Shown piece after piece: positions 25,038-38,424 of a stretch of DNA of 64,000 bases. The stretch spans positions 1 to 64,000 of the forward strand of contig JAUCBJ010007842.1 of the NCBI GenBank assembly GCA_032718475.1, given 5' to 3'. Source of the stretch: Nemertoderma westbladi. Lineage: Eukaryota; Xenacoelomorpha; Nemertodermatida; Nemertodermatidae. The position numbers and the translations under genes are program-made. Under the pieces are notes generated by a model. That model saw nothing but the letters and a program-made list of their open reading frames with translations. It did no database searches and had not been told where the DNA came from. Position 1 is the first letter of the stretch; each line of letters begins with the position of its first letter.

Positions 25038-26866
25038 TATTGAGGTTGAGTTTGAGCTTTATATTCATGGAATCGTAACCATGATGACGTTACCAGGCAA
25101 CCAATTATACAGATATGATCAGATGTTTATCTCATGTTTTTGAATTAAATTTGCATTATTTACCAAAACCCAACCCTTAACTACAAAATTCCAAGTATAA
25201 TTTCCACTCTGCAGTATTATTATTTCAAGATAACTATTTGATACCAACAACTCTTGATAGACAAAACACCCTATATCAGCGTTCAGTTTCATTTGTCGCC
25301 AACATTTTCGAGGCAAAACACCCTATAAAATCATTTCAGCATTTTTTAAGCTCCCAAATTACAAAAGTTATGTATCTCGAATTCGAAATTTTAAGTTAGT
25401 ATATTTGGGTGACTTGCAGTTCAAATTCTAGTGTCCAGGCAGCAGTATAACATACTTATAGAAGAAAACGCGTTTCGTTAAATTACTCCAAAGACGATTT
25501 TTAGGAGATAGGGTATTTTGCCATAAGGCGGCAGAATTGTTTGACTACTTTTCTATTTTTTTTCCAACTTTTAATATTATTTTGAAACTCCCCGTCCATA
25601 CCCCCTCACTACCCACTCATTGTATAAACCGAGTGAACTAATGTCAATCATTTTGTATTATAATCTAATGGTTGGCATTCTGTGTCATACTTGCTTCTAT
25701 GTAGAATACAATGCAATGTCTTGTTTTCTTCTTGATTCTCGGAAATTCATCCTGAAATTATAAGCTATCTGAGGCAGAATCCAGTGCAGTAAGTAGGAAC
25801 GTTTATTTGTGCCAAGCTGTGAATTTTATCGATTTTCTGAAATAGTGTAACACGTGTAACACATTCCTGCGTTAACATATATACAGTTAATAGTTATAGC
25901 ATAATAATATTTCAAGTGATATGTTCAAGTGTTAGGTTATCATGTGTTGATATGGGTTAGGTTACCACGTGGGAGTCGGAGTATGTAATGTCTTACAGCG
26001 CCCATGTGAAGAATACCAGGATTTCACTTTTCGGTCGACTTTTTATTGGAATTTTATATATGAAGTTTTTTTTTTTTTTTTTATTAAGTGTTTTATAGCG
26101 CTTATTTCTGTCTTATAAAAAAAAAGGGCCGTGACATCTGACACACCCGTAACGTTTAACTAAAAACCTCAATTAGATTGCATGAAAGTTAAAAAACGAA
26201 GATAATTTGACCTCACATACCTTGCGTGGTTTATTATTTTCCTTCACAAGCTTTTGCAAAGGGTGTCTCCTTCATTAATTAACCATATTGTACTGAGAGA
26301 TTGCACTATAAAGAGAGTAACCGTTGTTTATTGTTTATCTTGTCCTTTTTTGACGGGTAATATGTTGGTGAGTTGTTTATTTGCTGGGGTGAGCTATTCA
26401 ATAATTTGAAAGTGATTGTGAAAGTTGTTCTGCATAACATGACGACGAAACCCGCTGCGGTCGGTTTTGCTAATTGTTGTTAAGTGTATTTTATACGCAC
26501 GCTGAAGCCAGTTTATTTAGTTTATCATCAATCGCATTGATTAGCGCTAGTTTGTGGTGCTGCTTCCCAGTGTTTGTTTACGCGTCTCCTTTCATTACCA
26601 CTTTTTATATCTTTGTGCCTTCATTCTAGGGTCATTCCTTGGCTTTGTCTTCTCCTTGAGAAAGCCTTTAGTTGCGGTTTGAATCCGAAATCTACTCGCA
26701 GCTGTTTCTGATACCGTCAGTTGGTACTGATTACTGGGTCACATTTTGTTTTAGTTTGTCATCTGCTGTCGCTGTGTACATAGATATATACAGACATGGA
26801 TTTATTAATGTTAACTTTTTATATTATTTAGATTTTACCAATTAGTTCCCCTTGCCTTATTTTTAG
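25038..26866 (+). other. Remainder of MLK intron 3
   Basis: AT-rich, with a T18-type tract near 26070 and no coding sequence recognised. It ends at TTATTTTTAG, the acceptor of exon 4. Confidence 0.7.
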
Positions 26867-28020
<1,154 letters not shown>

Positions 28021-28021
28021 G

Positions 28022-28455
28022 TGTTTAAACGGGATCAGGCTTTTCGATATTTCCGGAATCGGAACCGGGATTATCACTCTCGGGATCCCGTTTTTCAGGA
28101 TCGCGATTGCAATTCTGTATTAGATTTCCTTAAAGCTATTAGTATTTATTTAGTATGTGGCGGGTTTTGGGTAACACTCACTTTATCTTACACTTCCGAA
28201 ATATTATTAAATAATAAAATAATATTATTAAAATTATTTTGCAATTGATTACTGGATGGTTTACTGACTTACAACTTCGTTATAATCAAAACATTTCGGT
28301 TCTGCTGCAACTATTTATCAGATATGCAACAAATTTACTTCACTATTTATACTTTGGGATCCCGGTCCAAAAAAGTCGGGACCGGGACCGGGATCGGGAT
28401 CGGGATTGAATTTTTCGCCGGGATCCCGGTTTTTCGGGATCGGGATCCCGTTTAA
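28022..28455. mobile_element. MITE-like element with GGGATCCCG-rich inverted ends
   Basis: The left end contains TTTAAACGGGATC and the right end GGGATCGGGATCCCGTTTAAA, with further GGGATC, ACCGGGA and CCCG motifs inverted between the sides. The interior is AT-rich and non-coding. The ends are imperfect and no clear target duplication was found, so the superfamily is open. Confidence 0.55.
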
Positions 28456-28529
28456 AGTCGACATGTCTTTTGTGCCAAAATCTTGGCCCGAGAATCAATA
28501 AGGTGGTAATACTGATCCTTCTAGTTGTA

Positions 28530-28745
28530 ACAGAGTTGTGTATGTTAGCGAACCAAAACACTAAGGCCTAGTAGTGGGTCATGTTAGTCATTGCTGCACA
28601 GAGTAACAGAGTTGTGTATGTTAGCGAAGCAAAACACTAAGGCCTAGTAGTGGGTCATGTTAGTCATTGCTGCACAGAGTAACAGAGTTGTGTATGTTAG
28701 TTAGCGAACCAAAACCCCAAAGGCTTAGTAGTGGAGTGGGTCATG
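28530..28745 (+). repeat. Three tandem ~76-bp repeats
   Basis: Units contain GTAACAGAGTTGTGTATGTT, AGCGAACCAAAAC and CTAGTAGTGGGTCATG. Copies start near 28530, 28606 and 28679. The third has a small TTAG duplication. Confidence 0.85.
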
Positions 28746-28819
28746 TGGGGCGAGCCACGAAGTTGGCGGAGCCTTAGCGAATTGACACTGTTAGGGGGTG
28801 GGTCAATTTATGCAAATAG

Positions 28820-28858
28820 TTGTCGTCGTCGTTGTCGTCGTCGTCGTCGTCGTCGTTG

Positions 28859-28890
<32 letters not shown>

Positions 28891-28905
28891 GTCGTCGTCG
28901 TCGTT
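28820..28905. repeat. (GTC)n microsatellite
   Basis: About 28 GTC/GTT triplets in a row, with interspersed TTG interruptions. Frames through it give poly-Arg, a by-product. Confidence 0.95.
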
Positions 28906-29560
28906 ACGATTTTGACATGCTAATAACTTTGTCGGATTTAAAGCTGCCAAGTTGAAAATTTGTAGGTATCAATATGAGCAAAAGTTGAGATTTTTGAGAG
29001 ACTTTCAGACACCATCAGTGCAATGGTCTCCCGCTAGAGGGCCACATGTCTAAACATTAAATGCCCTCCCATTTCTTTGCTTTTAATCCGTTTAAGCTGA
29101 AACTTGGCAGATATGTATTAGACCATTAGCTGTGACTTTCAAAGGAGGCGAATCCATCTGCAGTTCTCCAGTCTGCCGCTAGAGGGCCAAAGGTCTGAAA
29201 GTGAAATCGTTGTCGTCGTTACGATTTTGACATGCTAATAACTTTGTCGGATTTAAAGCTGCCAAGTTGAAAATTTCTAGGTATCAATATGAGCTAAAGT
29301 TGAGATTTTTGAGAGACTTTCAGACACCATCAGTGCAATGGTCTCCCGCTAGAGGGCCACATGTCTAAACATTAAATGCCCTCCCATTTCTTTGCTTTTA
29401 ATCCGTTTAAGCTGAAACTTGGCAGATATGTATTAGACCATTAGCTGTGACTTTCAAAGGAGGCGAATCCATCTGCAGTTCTCCAGTCTGCCGCTAGAGG
29501 GCCAAATGTCTGAAAGTGAAATCGTTGTCGTCGTTATGATATTGACATGCTTATAACTTT
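28890..29560 (+). repeat. Two and a part tandem ~312-bp repeats
   Basis: Each unit runs from GTCGTCGTTACGATTTTGAC to GGTCTGAAAGTGAAATCGTT, with CTGCCGCTAGAGGGCCA inside. The first two copies are almost identical; the third (from about 29520) diverges after some 70 bp. Similar CTGCC(A/G)CTAG-GGCGAAATGTCTGAAA phrases recur at 54985 and 62225-62550, so the unit belongs to a dispersed family. Confidence 0.85.
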
Positions 29561-30133
29561 GTCGAATTTAAAGCTGCCAAGTTGAAAATTTGTTTTGTTG
29601 AAAATCAGTTCAACAGTCACCCGCTATAGGACTACTTTATGCCTGAAAGTGAATAGATTCTCCCGTCTCATTGATTTTAATCAGTTTAAGCTGAATCTTG
29701 CCATATATTCTGGACCACATGCTGCGTCTTTGTGGGGGGGGGGGGGGGGGGGGGAGAGATTTAATCGGTCTGCCGCTATACGACGAAATTTCTGAAAGTG
29801 AGATCCGTCTCTCATTTCGTTATCCGTTATTCAAGATGAAACTTGGCCGATGTACGTATGTACTATTCATCCATAGGCTGTGTCTTTGTGGGGCTGGAGA
29901 CCCTAATCCATCTTCAGTTCTCACTATACCGCTAGAGTCAGAAATGTCTGAATAGAAATGAAAGAGGTAAAAAGTGATTAGGCGAAATCTGCTTAAAATT
30001 TGCTAATACAGTAATACTTTCGAATTAGTACTTAAATTAAATTTAAGTCACGTGCTGCGCGAAGGCCCCACTTCGTGTTAATTCATGTATTCATTCACAC
30101 TTTCCTAACTCTTTGTTTACATCTGTTGCCTAG
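29561..30133 (+). other. End of MLK intron 4
   Basis: Diverged remnant of the preceding repeat family, including a G20-type homopolymer at about 29733-29752. The sequence GTGCTGCGCGAAGG near 30052 resembles 15361-15400. The intron ends at TTGCCTAG. Confidence 0.6.
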
Positions 30134-31762
30134 GAGAAGGAGTTGCGGTGCCGCGAAGAGGAGTTGGACGCGATGCTGATTCAGCATAAGAATCAGGAGC
30201 GGAATCTACGGATGAAGGAAGAAGAATTGGCCGCAAGAGAGATCGATCTGCTGGAAAGAGAACTTAATGTCCTTATCCTACAGCAGGATGAAAAACCCGA
30301 ACCAAGGAAAAGGCGCGGCAAATTCAAAAAGAGTCGATTGAAACTCAAAGGCGGTTCTAAGATAGGAATACCTTTAGACTTTCAGCACAAGATAACTGTT
30401 CGTAGCACGCAATCCCAATACCGCGGCTGGCATTATCGGACAGTGAGTGGGTACCCGGGGTACAGCGGGGGCCCCCCCGGGACCACCCCCGAGTCGCCCC
30501 CCTCGTCCCCCTGCGTCCTCCGAGCCATCGCGCTCCAGCAACCCAGTCGCCCGCCCCGCAAGGGCCGCACCTGGGCGCCCGGACACCAGCACCGGCCGCG
30601 CCCGGACGTCCGGGTGGTGAGCAGCGCCCCCTCGCAGTGGTCCACCTCGGCGCCCAACCTGCTGATCGCCCCGGGGGGCGCCGCCCACTGGGGGCCCCCC
30701 CCGGAAGCCCCCTCCGAGACGACCCCCCAGTACTTCGATCTGCCCCCCCTGCAGGAGTCAGAACGGACGTCCAGCCCGGTGAAGAAACTCAAGAAGGTTC
30801 ACGAACTCGGGTTGGGCGGGATGGCCGCCATGTTGGCCGGCGTGGGCGTTGGCGGCGACATGCGGGTCTACAGTCCGCTGTACAACCCGCCCCCCAACGG
30901 TCCCGGGGCAACGGGCGATCAACCGAAACAGACGCAGCACAGACGGCTCTACACAATGGCGAAACGCCACGCCCAACGCAGTCTCGGTGGCATTGTAGCG
31001 CACCGCCCGCCACCCAGCCCTGCGCCGCCGCCGCCGCCTTCCAATCTACCGTTAGGCGCCGCCTCGATGGATCTACGTAGACGCGTGGACCCCTTGTTGC
31101 CCGGCAACCCGCACTCGGTCCTGCAGCGTCACGGCTCCTTAGACACCTCCGAAGCGACGACCTGCGGCGCCCCCTACCGACAGGAACACACACAGAGTAT
31201 CGGCTCCTTCCAGTACATCAGCAGCTCCTCGATCAGCCCAATGACCCCGAGTCCGGGGCCCCCCGTACCTAATCCGGGTCCGCTCATGCCGCACCCGACT
31301 CCGCCTAGACGCCTGAGTCTCGGACCCAACCACCGTCCTGCGACTCTAAACATCCCGCGTTACAGGTCTGGTGGCGGCGCTAGCTCCTCATCGATAGACT
31401 CGCCCAGTACCGCGGAGACTAGTCTGCTAGACAGGAGCCGGTCGGTCCCTTTCCCGCTGGCCGGCTCATTAGCCACTCCGCAGACAAGCGGACAGTCAAC
31501 TCGGACTAGAACACCCCGTCAAAGCGACTCACATGCCGGTCAGGTAGTTGAGGGTTTGTCCGGTGTTGAGTCGAGTTGCGGTAAACCCGCAGTGAGTGAG
31601 ACAGCCAACGCGCTCCCGGCTACCTCTCTACTAGTAACTGCGTCGGATATAGCGGTGCAGGCAGCCACACACCAACAACAGGTACCCATAGTAAAGCTAA
31701 GTAAACCCAAGTTGCGACCAAGTCTGGTTGACTTCAGAACGGAGAGTGGTGATGGTTTGTAG
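30134..31762 (+). CDS. MLK: MLK exon 5: leucine zipper, CRIB-like motif, Pro/Ser-rich tail
   Basis: The exon starts EKELRCREEELDAML and continues through a charged coiled coil (REIDLLERELNVLILQQDE), the MLK dimerisation zipper. A basic stretch KKSRLKLKGG precedes IGIPLDFQHKITV, the CRIB-type Cdc42/Rac-binding motif of MLKs. The remaining ~430 residues are low-complexity, rich in Pro, Ser and Gly, with blocks such as LQRHGSLDT, RSRSVPFPL and KLRPSLVDF. GC content is far higher than in the flanks. The frame runs from the acceptor (CCTAG) to TAG at 31760. The total of 969 aa fits human MLKs (roughly 850-1,100 aa). An additional 3' exon is not needed. Confidence 0.9.
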   Translation, partial: EKELRCREEELDAMLIQHKNQERNLRMKEEELAAREIDLLERELNVLILQQDEKPEPRKRRGKFKKSRLKLKGGSKIGIPLDFQHKITVRSTQSQYRGWHYRTVSGYPGYSGGPPGTTPESPPSSPCVLRAIALQQPSRPPRKGRTWAPGHQHRPRPDVRVVSSAPSQWSTSAPNLLIAPGGAAHWGPPPEAPSETTPQYFDLPPLQESERTSSPVKKLKKVHELGLGGMAAMLAGVGVGGDMRVYSPLYNPPPNGPGATGDQPKQTQHRRLYTMAKRHAQRSLGGIVAHRPPPSPAPPPPPSNLPLGAASMDLRRRVDPLLPGNPHSVLQRHGSLDTSEATTCGAPYRQEHTQSIGSFQYISSSSISPMTPSPGPPVPNPGPLMPHPTPPRRLSLGPNHRPATLNIPRYRSGGGASSSSIDSPSTAETSLLDRSRSVPFPLAGSLATPQTSGQSTRTRTPRQSDSHAGQVVEGLSGVESSCGKPAVSETANALPATSLLVTASDIAVQAATHQQQVPIVKLSKPKLRPSLVDFRTESGDGL

Positions 31763-32100
31763 ATGAGATAAAGTTGTAAAATGTAACTAAAGTCTTCTTG
31801 TTTTGTTTATATTGTATTTTATTTTGTGCTTTTCAAGACAAAGTCAATTGTTTCTTTATCTTAATATTATCTGTACATCATGGACTTTTCCCTACATATT
31901 GGATAAAGGTATGAATGTGATAATATTGTAATACTTCATTATTTTTGCAAAATTTGAACTAAAATAGAAAAAAACAGCAAAATAGAATTTTTCATACTTA
32001 GGTAATTAATAACAATGGTTACATTATTATAAAAAATACATTTATGTAAAAGTACGTACGTAACGTACGAGTTAGTTATGTACACTGAAATTAATAAAAG
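31763..32100 (+). other. Probable MLK 3' UTR with AATAAA
   Basis: AT-rich sequence follows the stop. An AATAAA lies at 32093-32098. Cleavage position is inferred only. Confidence 0.5.
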
Positions 32101-32399
32101 CAGCTTCCCTCATTCAATTCAATTTGTTAATATTTTCTGCACTCCAGCTTAAAGCAATTCTGATCTTTTTATAAAGCGCGTATTACATAATGAAGTAGAT
32201 CCGTATTTGTTTTGACAAGTCCCGCTTATATATTTTTATTTGTGCAACATATGTCATTCCATATTCGCAGTTCTTATTATTTTGTCTCTGTATTTGGAAG
32301 GGCCAATTTTAACTTTGAGTTTGACCTTTGACCTCTGACATTTGATTATCTGTTATTTTATTCGTACTTTTTTCAACTTTTGTTCGTATTTATTTGGAT

Positions 32400-33560
32400 T
32401 CTAGTCTGACACTATGGTGATGTTGTTTACTGATGGAGTTAGATTAGTGTACCTTTTCGGGTCATGATCACATATCACTGAACCTGATCGCGGGTTAATG
32501 ACGCGGTGGTAATGAGATAAAACATTCGAATACGTAGGGAAAGGCATGGGCAGCCTTGAATAGGCTTTCCAGGATTTGGCCAAGAATCACCAAGAATTAA
32601 TCGGAAACTTAAGGTCCGATTATTTAGAGCAGCAGTAGTTCCAGTACTCCTCTATGGGAGTCCATGCTGGGCTCTAACTGCTGAGGACACCAAATCTCTG
32701 GATGGCACATTCACAAGAATGCTACGCCGGGTTCATTGTGTCAAGTACAATGCACACATCTCCAACCAGACACTATATAACATTGGAGGTGTCTCATTGG
32801 TTCCCCCAAGCTTGACACTAGAACAAAATCGCCTCCGCTTTGCAGGACATTGCTTTCGCCGTGAGGACCAACCAGTGCATAATCTTGTACTTAGGCAGCC
32901 TCATGGAGTGAATAAGCATGGTGGACAGCCCATGACTTTCTTGAGACGCATCTTAAAGGACACTGGCCTTGAAGATGCGGATGATCTAGCAAATGTCATG
33001 GGTGATAGGGAGTTGTGGCGGCGCAATTTTCTCGACAAGCCGGCACAGCATTCTTAAAAATGCAGCTGCAATGCAGCATGCCGATCCTAGTAGGGTTAAT
33101 GTACTTGATCGCGGTTAACTCCGGTTCATTGATACACTTCGCGCTGACATCAATCAATCAATCATCTATAATCAATCACAGTGTTTTGGTTTTTGGTTAC
33201 ACCGCTGTGAAAACGCCGTGGTAGAGCTGTCAAAGTGCGTTCAAAATGCGATGCAAAACCATGGAGCTGTCACTGCGAAGTATATCCTTGAACTGGGCTT
33301 TAGTATAATCGCTTGTTAGTGTACCTATTGGGTGGAGCGATCACATGATCACGTGGTAGTGTACCTAGTCTTGAATTAGTGTCCATAATCTCGCGTTTAT
33401 GTACCCATGGTACCGAGACAGTGTCACTGATGACATGTTGGTGTACCAATGGTCTCTAGTCAGTCAGTACATGATCATGTGTTTGTGTTCCTGATCTGAG
33501 TTTGTAACTACCTATATGTTAGTCGACCAGCGTCTTATGCTTTAGTGCGCATGATATCAT
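32400..33560. repeat. Degenerate GTGTACC...GATCACGTG-type tandem repeat, split by LINE fragment
   Basis: Phrases such as TTAGTGTACC, TGATCACGTGGTAGTGTACC and ATGATCATGTGTTTGTG recur at roughly 25-40-bp spacing on both sides of the LINE piece. Divergence is high, so this is an old minisatellite. Confidence 0.5.
32522..33092 (+). mobile_element. LINE 3' fragment
   Basis: 5'-truncated copy covering the last ~170 codons of the RT, with a frame break near 32590 and then an open C-terminus (RMLRRVHCVKYN to KPAQHS, stop at 33055). It ends GCAGCATGCCGATCCTAGTAG. Very close to the 23-kb copy, so not old. Confidence 0.88.
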
Positions 33561-34504
33561 CATAATGTTCCTTTTTTGTGCTTCAGTATAACTCGAAGTT
33601 CCCTTTCTCCGCAACCATTCTGGTACTTGTAGTTTTCTATCATTTCTTATAGTGGGTTTGCTGACATTCCTTTATCTTCACTATGTCGTGCTAATTATGA
33701 AATTGAAACTAATTTTTAATTTCGTTCGTTTGTTGCAGTTCTGGAATCGTTTTATTTTTTCGCACACGATTGCAATTAACTTTTTAGTCATTTTTTTCTT
33801 TTACGTAATAATTTGTAAATCATGGCAGTTCTATAATTTATTGTTTTTAATCGAATGGATTTAGTCGGTTCCATTGTAAAGTTAGCTCATAGAACTGTAA
33901 AGTCTCATTACTGAGCTTAAAAACTCACAGCTGAGAGTTAATGGCGCAAAATAACCGCAAAGGTCAAATATGAGGTTGAGTGGGTTTTTAAACGTAATTT
34001 AATTTAAAACATTAAGGGGAAGGATTTACAGGTTGGATGTTTTCTAACCAAAACAATAAACAAAGAGCTCTTCGTTTCATATTCGTGAAACACATACCCA
34101 ATAATCGTGGCGACGGGAATGTTCCAATTTTGGAGTATACGGTCCGTAATAATAGCCTATGTGGTTTTAGGGGGCGTTCATAAAATATTAACTCAAATTA
34201 TTAATAGTTAATTGCGAACACCCAAATGACGCACATATGATTTATTATTTACTTTCAATTTGGAAACTTAGTTTATTATTTATGTTTTTCACCTTGCCGA
34301 ACATCTTGCTTTCTTACAATTCGTATAAAAATTGTCTTTTTGGTGCTTTTTGAGTTTGTGTTCTACCATAGATTAGTCTTGTGTGTTGTGCTTATTCTGA
34401 TTATATAAGTTTGTATATCTGTACATACATACGTACTAGCACTACATGCGAACATTCATTCTAGGGCATATTGTTGTGTGTATTTCCAGAAATGGTTATA
34501 GAAC
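33561..34504. other. AT-rich intergenic DNA with core repeat copy 3
   Basis: Nothing coding is supported; the hydrophobic frame at 33652-33864 is AT-driven. The 50-bp core repeat is at 34014-34060 (plus): GGGGAAGGATTTACAGG to TAACCAAAACAATAA. Confidence 0.6.
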
Positions 34505-35410
34505 AGGACACTATACTCTAAATGTGTCCGGTTCTGCACACTACGTGTGTCCAGTTCTGTACACTAAATATAACCGGTTCTGTACACTAAATGTAACCGG
34601 TTCTGTACACTAAATATTACCAGTTCTGTACACTAAATGTAACCGGTTCAGTACACTAAATGTAACCGGTTCAGTACACTAAATGTGTCCGGTTCAGTAC
34701 ACTAAATGTATCCGGTTCAGTACACTAAATGTGTCCAGTTCTATACACTAAATGTATCCAGTTCTATACACCAAATGTGTCCAGTTCTATACACCAAATG
34801 TGTCCGGTTCAGTACACTAAATGTGTCCGGTTCAGTACACTAAATATGTCCAGTTCTATACACCAAATGTGTTCGGTTTAGTACACTAAATGTGTCCAGT
34901 TCTATACACTAAATGTGTCCAGTTCTATACACCAAATGTGTCCGGTTCAGTACACTAAATGTATCCGGTTCAGTACACTAAATATGTCCAGTTCTATACA
35001 CCAAATGTGTTCGGTTTAGTACACTAAATGTGTCCAGTTCTATACACTAAATGTGTCCAGTTCTATACACCAATGTGTCCGGTTCAGTACACTAAATGTG
35101 TCCAGTTCTATACACCAAATGTGTCCGGTTCAGTACACTAAATGTGTCCGGTTCAGTACACTAAATGTGTCCGGTTCAGTACACTAAATGTGTCCGGTTC
35201 AGTACACTAAATGTGTCCGGTTCAGTACACTAAATGTGTCCGGTTCAGTACACTAAATGTGTCCGGTTCAGTACACTAAATGTGTCCGGTTCAGTACACT
35301 AAATGTGTCCGGTTCAGTACACTAAATGTGTCCGGTTCAGTACACTAAATGTGTCCGGTTCAGTACACTAAATGTAACCCGTTCTGTACACTAAATGTAT
35401 CCGGATCTTT
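34505..35410 (+). repeat. 23-bp minisatellite, CTAAATGTGTCCGGTTCAGTACA
   Basis: About 39 units. The first third is variable (AACCGGTTCTG, CCAGTTCTATA), while 35100-35360 is a run of about eleven almost identical units. Homogenisation is thus local to one end of the array. Confidence 0.95.
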
Positions 35411-36113
35411 ACAGTACTTTGTTTTAATCGTTGTCTTCTATAACCCAATAACTTGCCTTTTTTCTTTCTTTTTTTCGCATCTAATGTAGTTAGTAAGTTA
35501 ATTTGTTTAATTCTACGTATTGGGTCACACAGTGCTTGATGCCCTAAATAACCCCTTTGCGTTGAAGTCTATGTCTTTACTGGCCGTTTACATTGTATAA
35601 TGTGTTCCCATAGCCCCATATTGTTGTTCCTATTAAGTGTACTCGAACACTGAAGCGTGGTATGCTTTTATTGAACGCCGTTAGCTATAATTTGCTAGAA
35701 GACATTTGGGACAAACTTATCGTAGTTTGAATGACAATCGATTACTTAGGAATTTTATAATCGATTTAAGATATTTCCATATTTTGGACGTCTTTTGTGG
35801 CAGAACAAATAATTTTATCAAGATATTCTATCGGTTTCTAGTTAATATTCTTAATTTAAAATTTTATAGTGCCAATTTTTTAATGTATGCTGCCAATTTC
35901 CAATTAATTTCTTATTCATTATGATTAAGAAGTAAGACTTTATTATTCAAAGCGTTAAAACCAATTATTGCATTCTACAATTAATTATGTAAACATCTAA
36001 TATCTATCTATATTGCATTTCAAAAGTCAATAATTGTTTACTATTTGGGAAAAAAGTAGAACTTTTTCTCACTATTATCGAGGTATTTCTATTTTGTATT
36101 CCAAATATTATTC
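35411..36113. other. AT-rich, nothing recognised
   Basis: No gene, inverted repeat or tandem repeat was found here. Confidence 0.55.
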
Positions 36114-36116
36114 TTA

Positions 36117-36631
36117 GGCCCCCCTCACACGGAGCAACTTGTTTCTGCAACTTGTTTCTGAAACTTGTTGCAGGACCCCCTCACACACAGAAACAAGTTG
36201 CTGCAACTTGTTTCAGCAACTTGTTTCCGAAACTTGTTTCTGCAACTTGTTGCTGGACCCCCTCACACACAGAAACTTGTTGCTCAAGAAAATAACAATT
36301 ATTTCAAAATAAATAGCTAACATGTCCAGTCATTTATATGTAATATCACATCACTCAATTTATCTGATATTAGCTAGTATCAAAATGGAATGTAATAAAC
36401 GTTTTTAAAAAAAGTTGCTGGGAATATAACTTCCAGCAACTTGTTGCTGGACTCCCTCACACACAGAAATAAGTTGCGGAAACAAGTTGCAGAAACTTGT
36501 GTCTGGAGTCCTCACACACGGAAACAAGTTTCGGAAACAAGTTGCAGCAACAAGTTTCTGTGTGTGAGGGGGTCCAGCAACAAGTTTCAGAAACAAGTTG
36601 CAGAAACAAGTTGCTCCGTGTGAGGAGGGCC
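36117..36631. mobile_element. PIF/Harbinger-like MITE
   Basis: Terminal inverted repeats of at least 80 bp start GGCCCCCCTCACACGGAGCA on the left and GGCCCTCCTCACACGGAGCA on the right. TTA flanks both ends (36114-36116 and 36632-36634), the 3-bp TWA duplication typical of PIF/Harbinger elements. Inside, GCAACTTGTTTCTG and its complement alternate many times. There is no transposase. Confidence 0.75.
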
Positions 36632-36634
36632 TTA

Positions 36635-38420
36635 AACTCCTGATGCTGCCTTACGCAATGATAAATAAATAATTTAATGTTCTAGAATATTTATGGCGTA
36701 AGTAAAGATCTACATAAACCAATATTGGATATTGAGTTCCGTTTTGGAGTTCGCCTTACAGACACTAAAGTTGCAATAACTTTTGAGTGTGAGAATGGAT
36801 TGGATCAAATTACGAGCTTTAACTTTTTCTACTTCGATGCTATTTCAACACCATGTAAATATAATTTAAGCAATTTCACCAAAAATATCATACTTTTTTT
36901 ATCCGGGCAAAAGATAAAATCAATACAATCCTATGGGTTACTTTTTTCCCCTAAGTAAAAAGTACTCACTTTTTCTCCCGATTTGGGGTATATTCGAACG
37001 AAAAAATAACCAATTAAGAATAAATTAATTTTTAAACCGTACCAATTGCTGTACATCATTGTTGCCCCGAATTATTCCTCTCTTATGCACATTCCTATCT
37101 GTGTTTGTGGGTTTAATAATGAATTTGTTTAACTTGATATTTGATCATTAATGCAGTTGTTTCTGTTCCCATATTATTTAAGTTAAGCTTTTTATTTAAG
37201 CTAATTTTCTCTGTATTTATTTATTTACCTATGGTTTTTATATATTGTATATTTTGCGAATTTGTTTGTTTCATATTTTTTGTTGTTGTATTTCGGTGGT
37301 TTGTCCCTAACACAGAATTAAACTACCGCACATTATATGTTTAATATTATGTTTATGTACTTAGCTAGGCTTTCATTATTTTTATTAGTTTTGGGCTTGG
37401 AATCAACTTTACATTCCAGAATATTATTTTTAATTAATTACTTTCAATATCAGACAAACACACGACCGACACACCACACTGCACTGTTTAATAACCCAGC
37501 ACAAATATTTAGATAACATTGTTGAAATTTAAATAATGTACTACCCAGTGATTCCTCTTGGTTTTTAGATTTAGATTTGTAATAAATATTGCCAATTAAT
37601 AACACCAAATTTTAAGTTTGTTTATTTTTATATTTAGTTGACTTTTCGGGTGAACCAACAAATTGGTGAATTCATCAGTGTTCACGAAGCCAAAAAATAT
37701 AAATTTGTTTATTGTTTTGTTTAGATAATAATAAATAATACACTAAAACACATATATTTCAAATGTTGTTTACTCGAATTAAAACAATGTTGAATATCCC
37801 AATACACCGTGCAATGGCTGATTGTAAAGGTATTATTTTCTTTATAAATTAACTCAATTTATTGTGCTTACAGCATCTTGGCCGATGGGTTCGAGAATTT
37901 ATTAGATGCGATTACTGACAACCCACCATTGTTTTCCGTCTTTTATTCCATTTGTCTGTCTGTCTGTCTGTTTGTCTTCAAACTTTTATTTGTCGCGAAT
38001 ATAAATGCATATCCTTTTTTTTATGTTTATCCTGAATATCATTGTGCTTTTTAATTGTTTGTGCAAGGCAATAGAGTCACGTTGGTATATTATTTATATA
38101 TATATATATTATTTGTCTTTAATATCATAAACTTGGTATTATACGCCTATCGGAATTAGTTACTCCCTCGGGTTCCTTGAAGTTCGCTTTTATTTTTTCA
38201 TATATGAGATGAGAAAGTTAACATTAGCAAGAGTAACTCCTACAAGTATTTTATCTTTTTGACACTTTATAAATCGACATGTCAAATAAATATGAGACTG
38301 CCAGTCATAACCAAAAAACATAAATAATATTATAATAATACTAATAACATCCTAGTGTTTCAACATTGCTTACGTCACTGCACCTACAATTAATAGTCAG
38401 TCTATTGATGTAGTAAAACT
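36635..38420. other. AT-rich intergenic DNA between convergent genes
   Basis: Short frames here are hydrophobic by composition and not credible. A (TA)n tract lies near 38095 and a CTGT repeat near 37955. Confidence 0.55.
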
Positions 38421-38424
38421 CAAG

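Larger units (their letters stand above)
17986..25539. mobile_element. Possible 7.5-kb element containing the minisatellite cluster
   Basis: The left end (CAATTCTGCCGTCTTAAGGC) and the reverse complement of the right end (CAATTCTGCCGCCTTATGGC) agree at 18 of 20 positions. Subterminal motifs AAACACCCTAT and GGGTATT-TGCC occur at both ends. No transposase was seen and no convincing target duplication is visible. This may be a large non-autonomous transposon whose interior has filled with tandem repeats, or a pair of separate small elements in opposite orientation. Confidence 0.4.

Noticed and set aside
30374-31333. Long minus-strand and alternate-frame ORFs over MLK exon 5
   Set aside because: GC-rich coding DNA has few stops in other frames; they are shadows of the MLK tail.
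33652-37344. Several 60-75-codon hydrophobic frames
   Set aside because: Phe/Leu/Ile/Tyr-rich composition follows from AT-rich DNA; no conserved motif.
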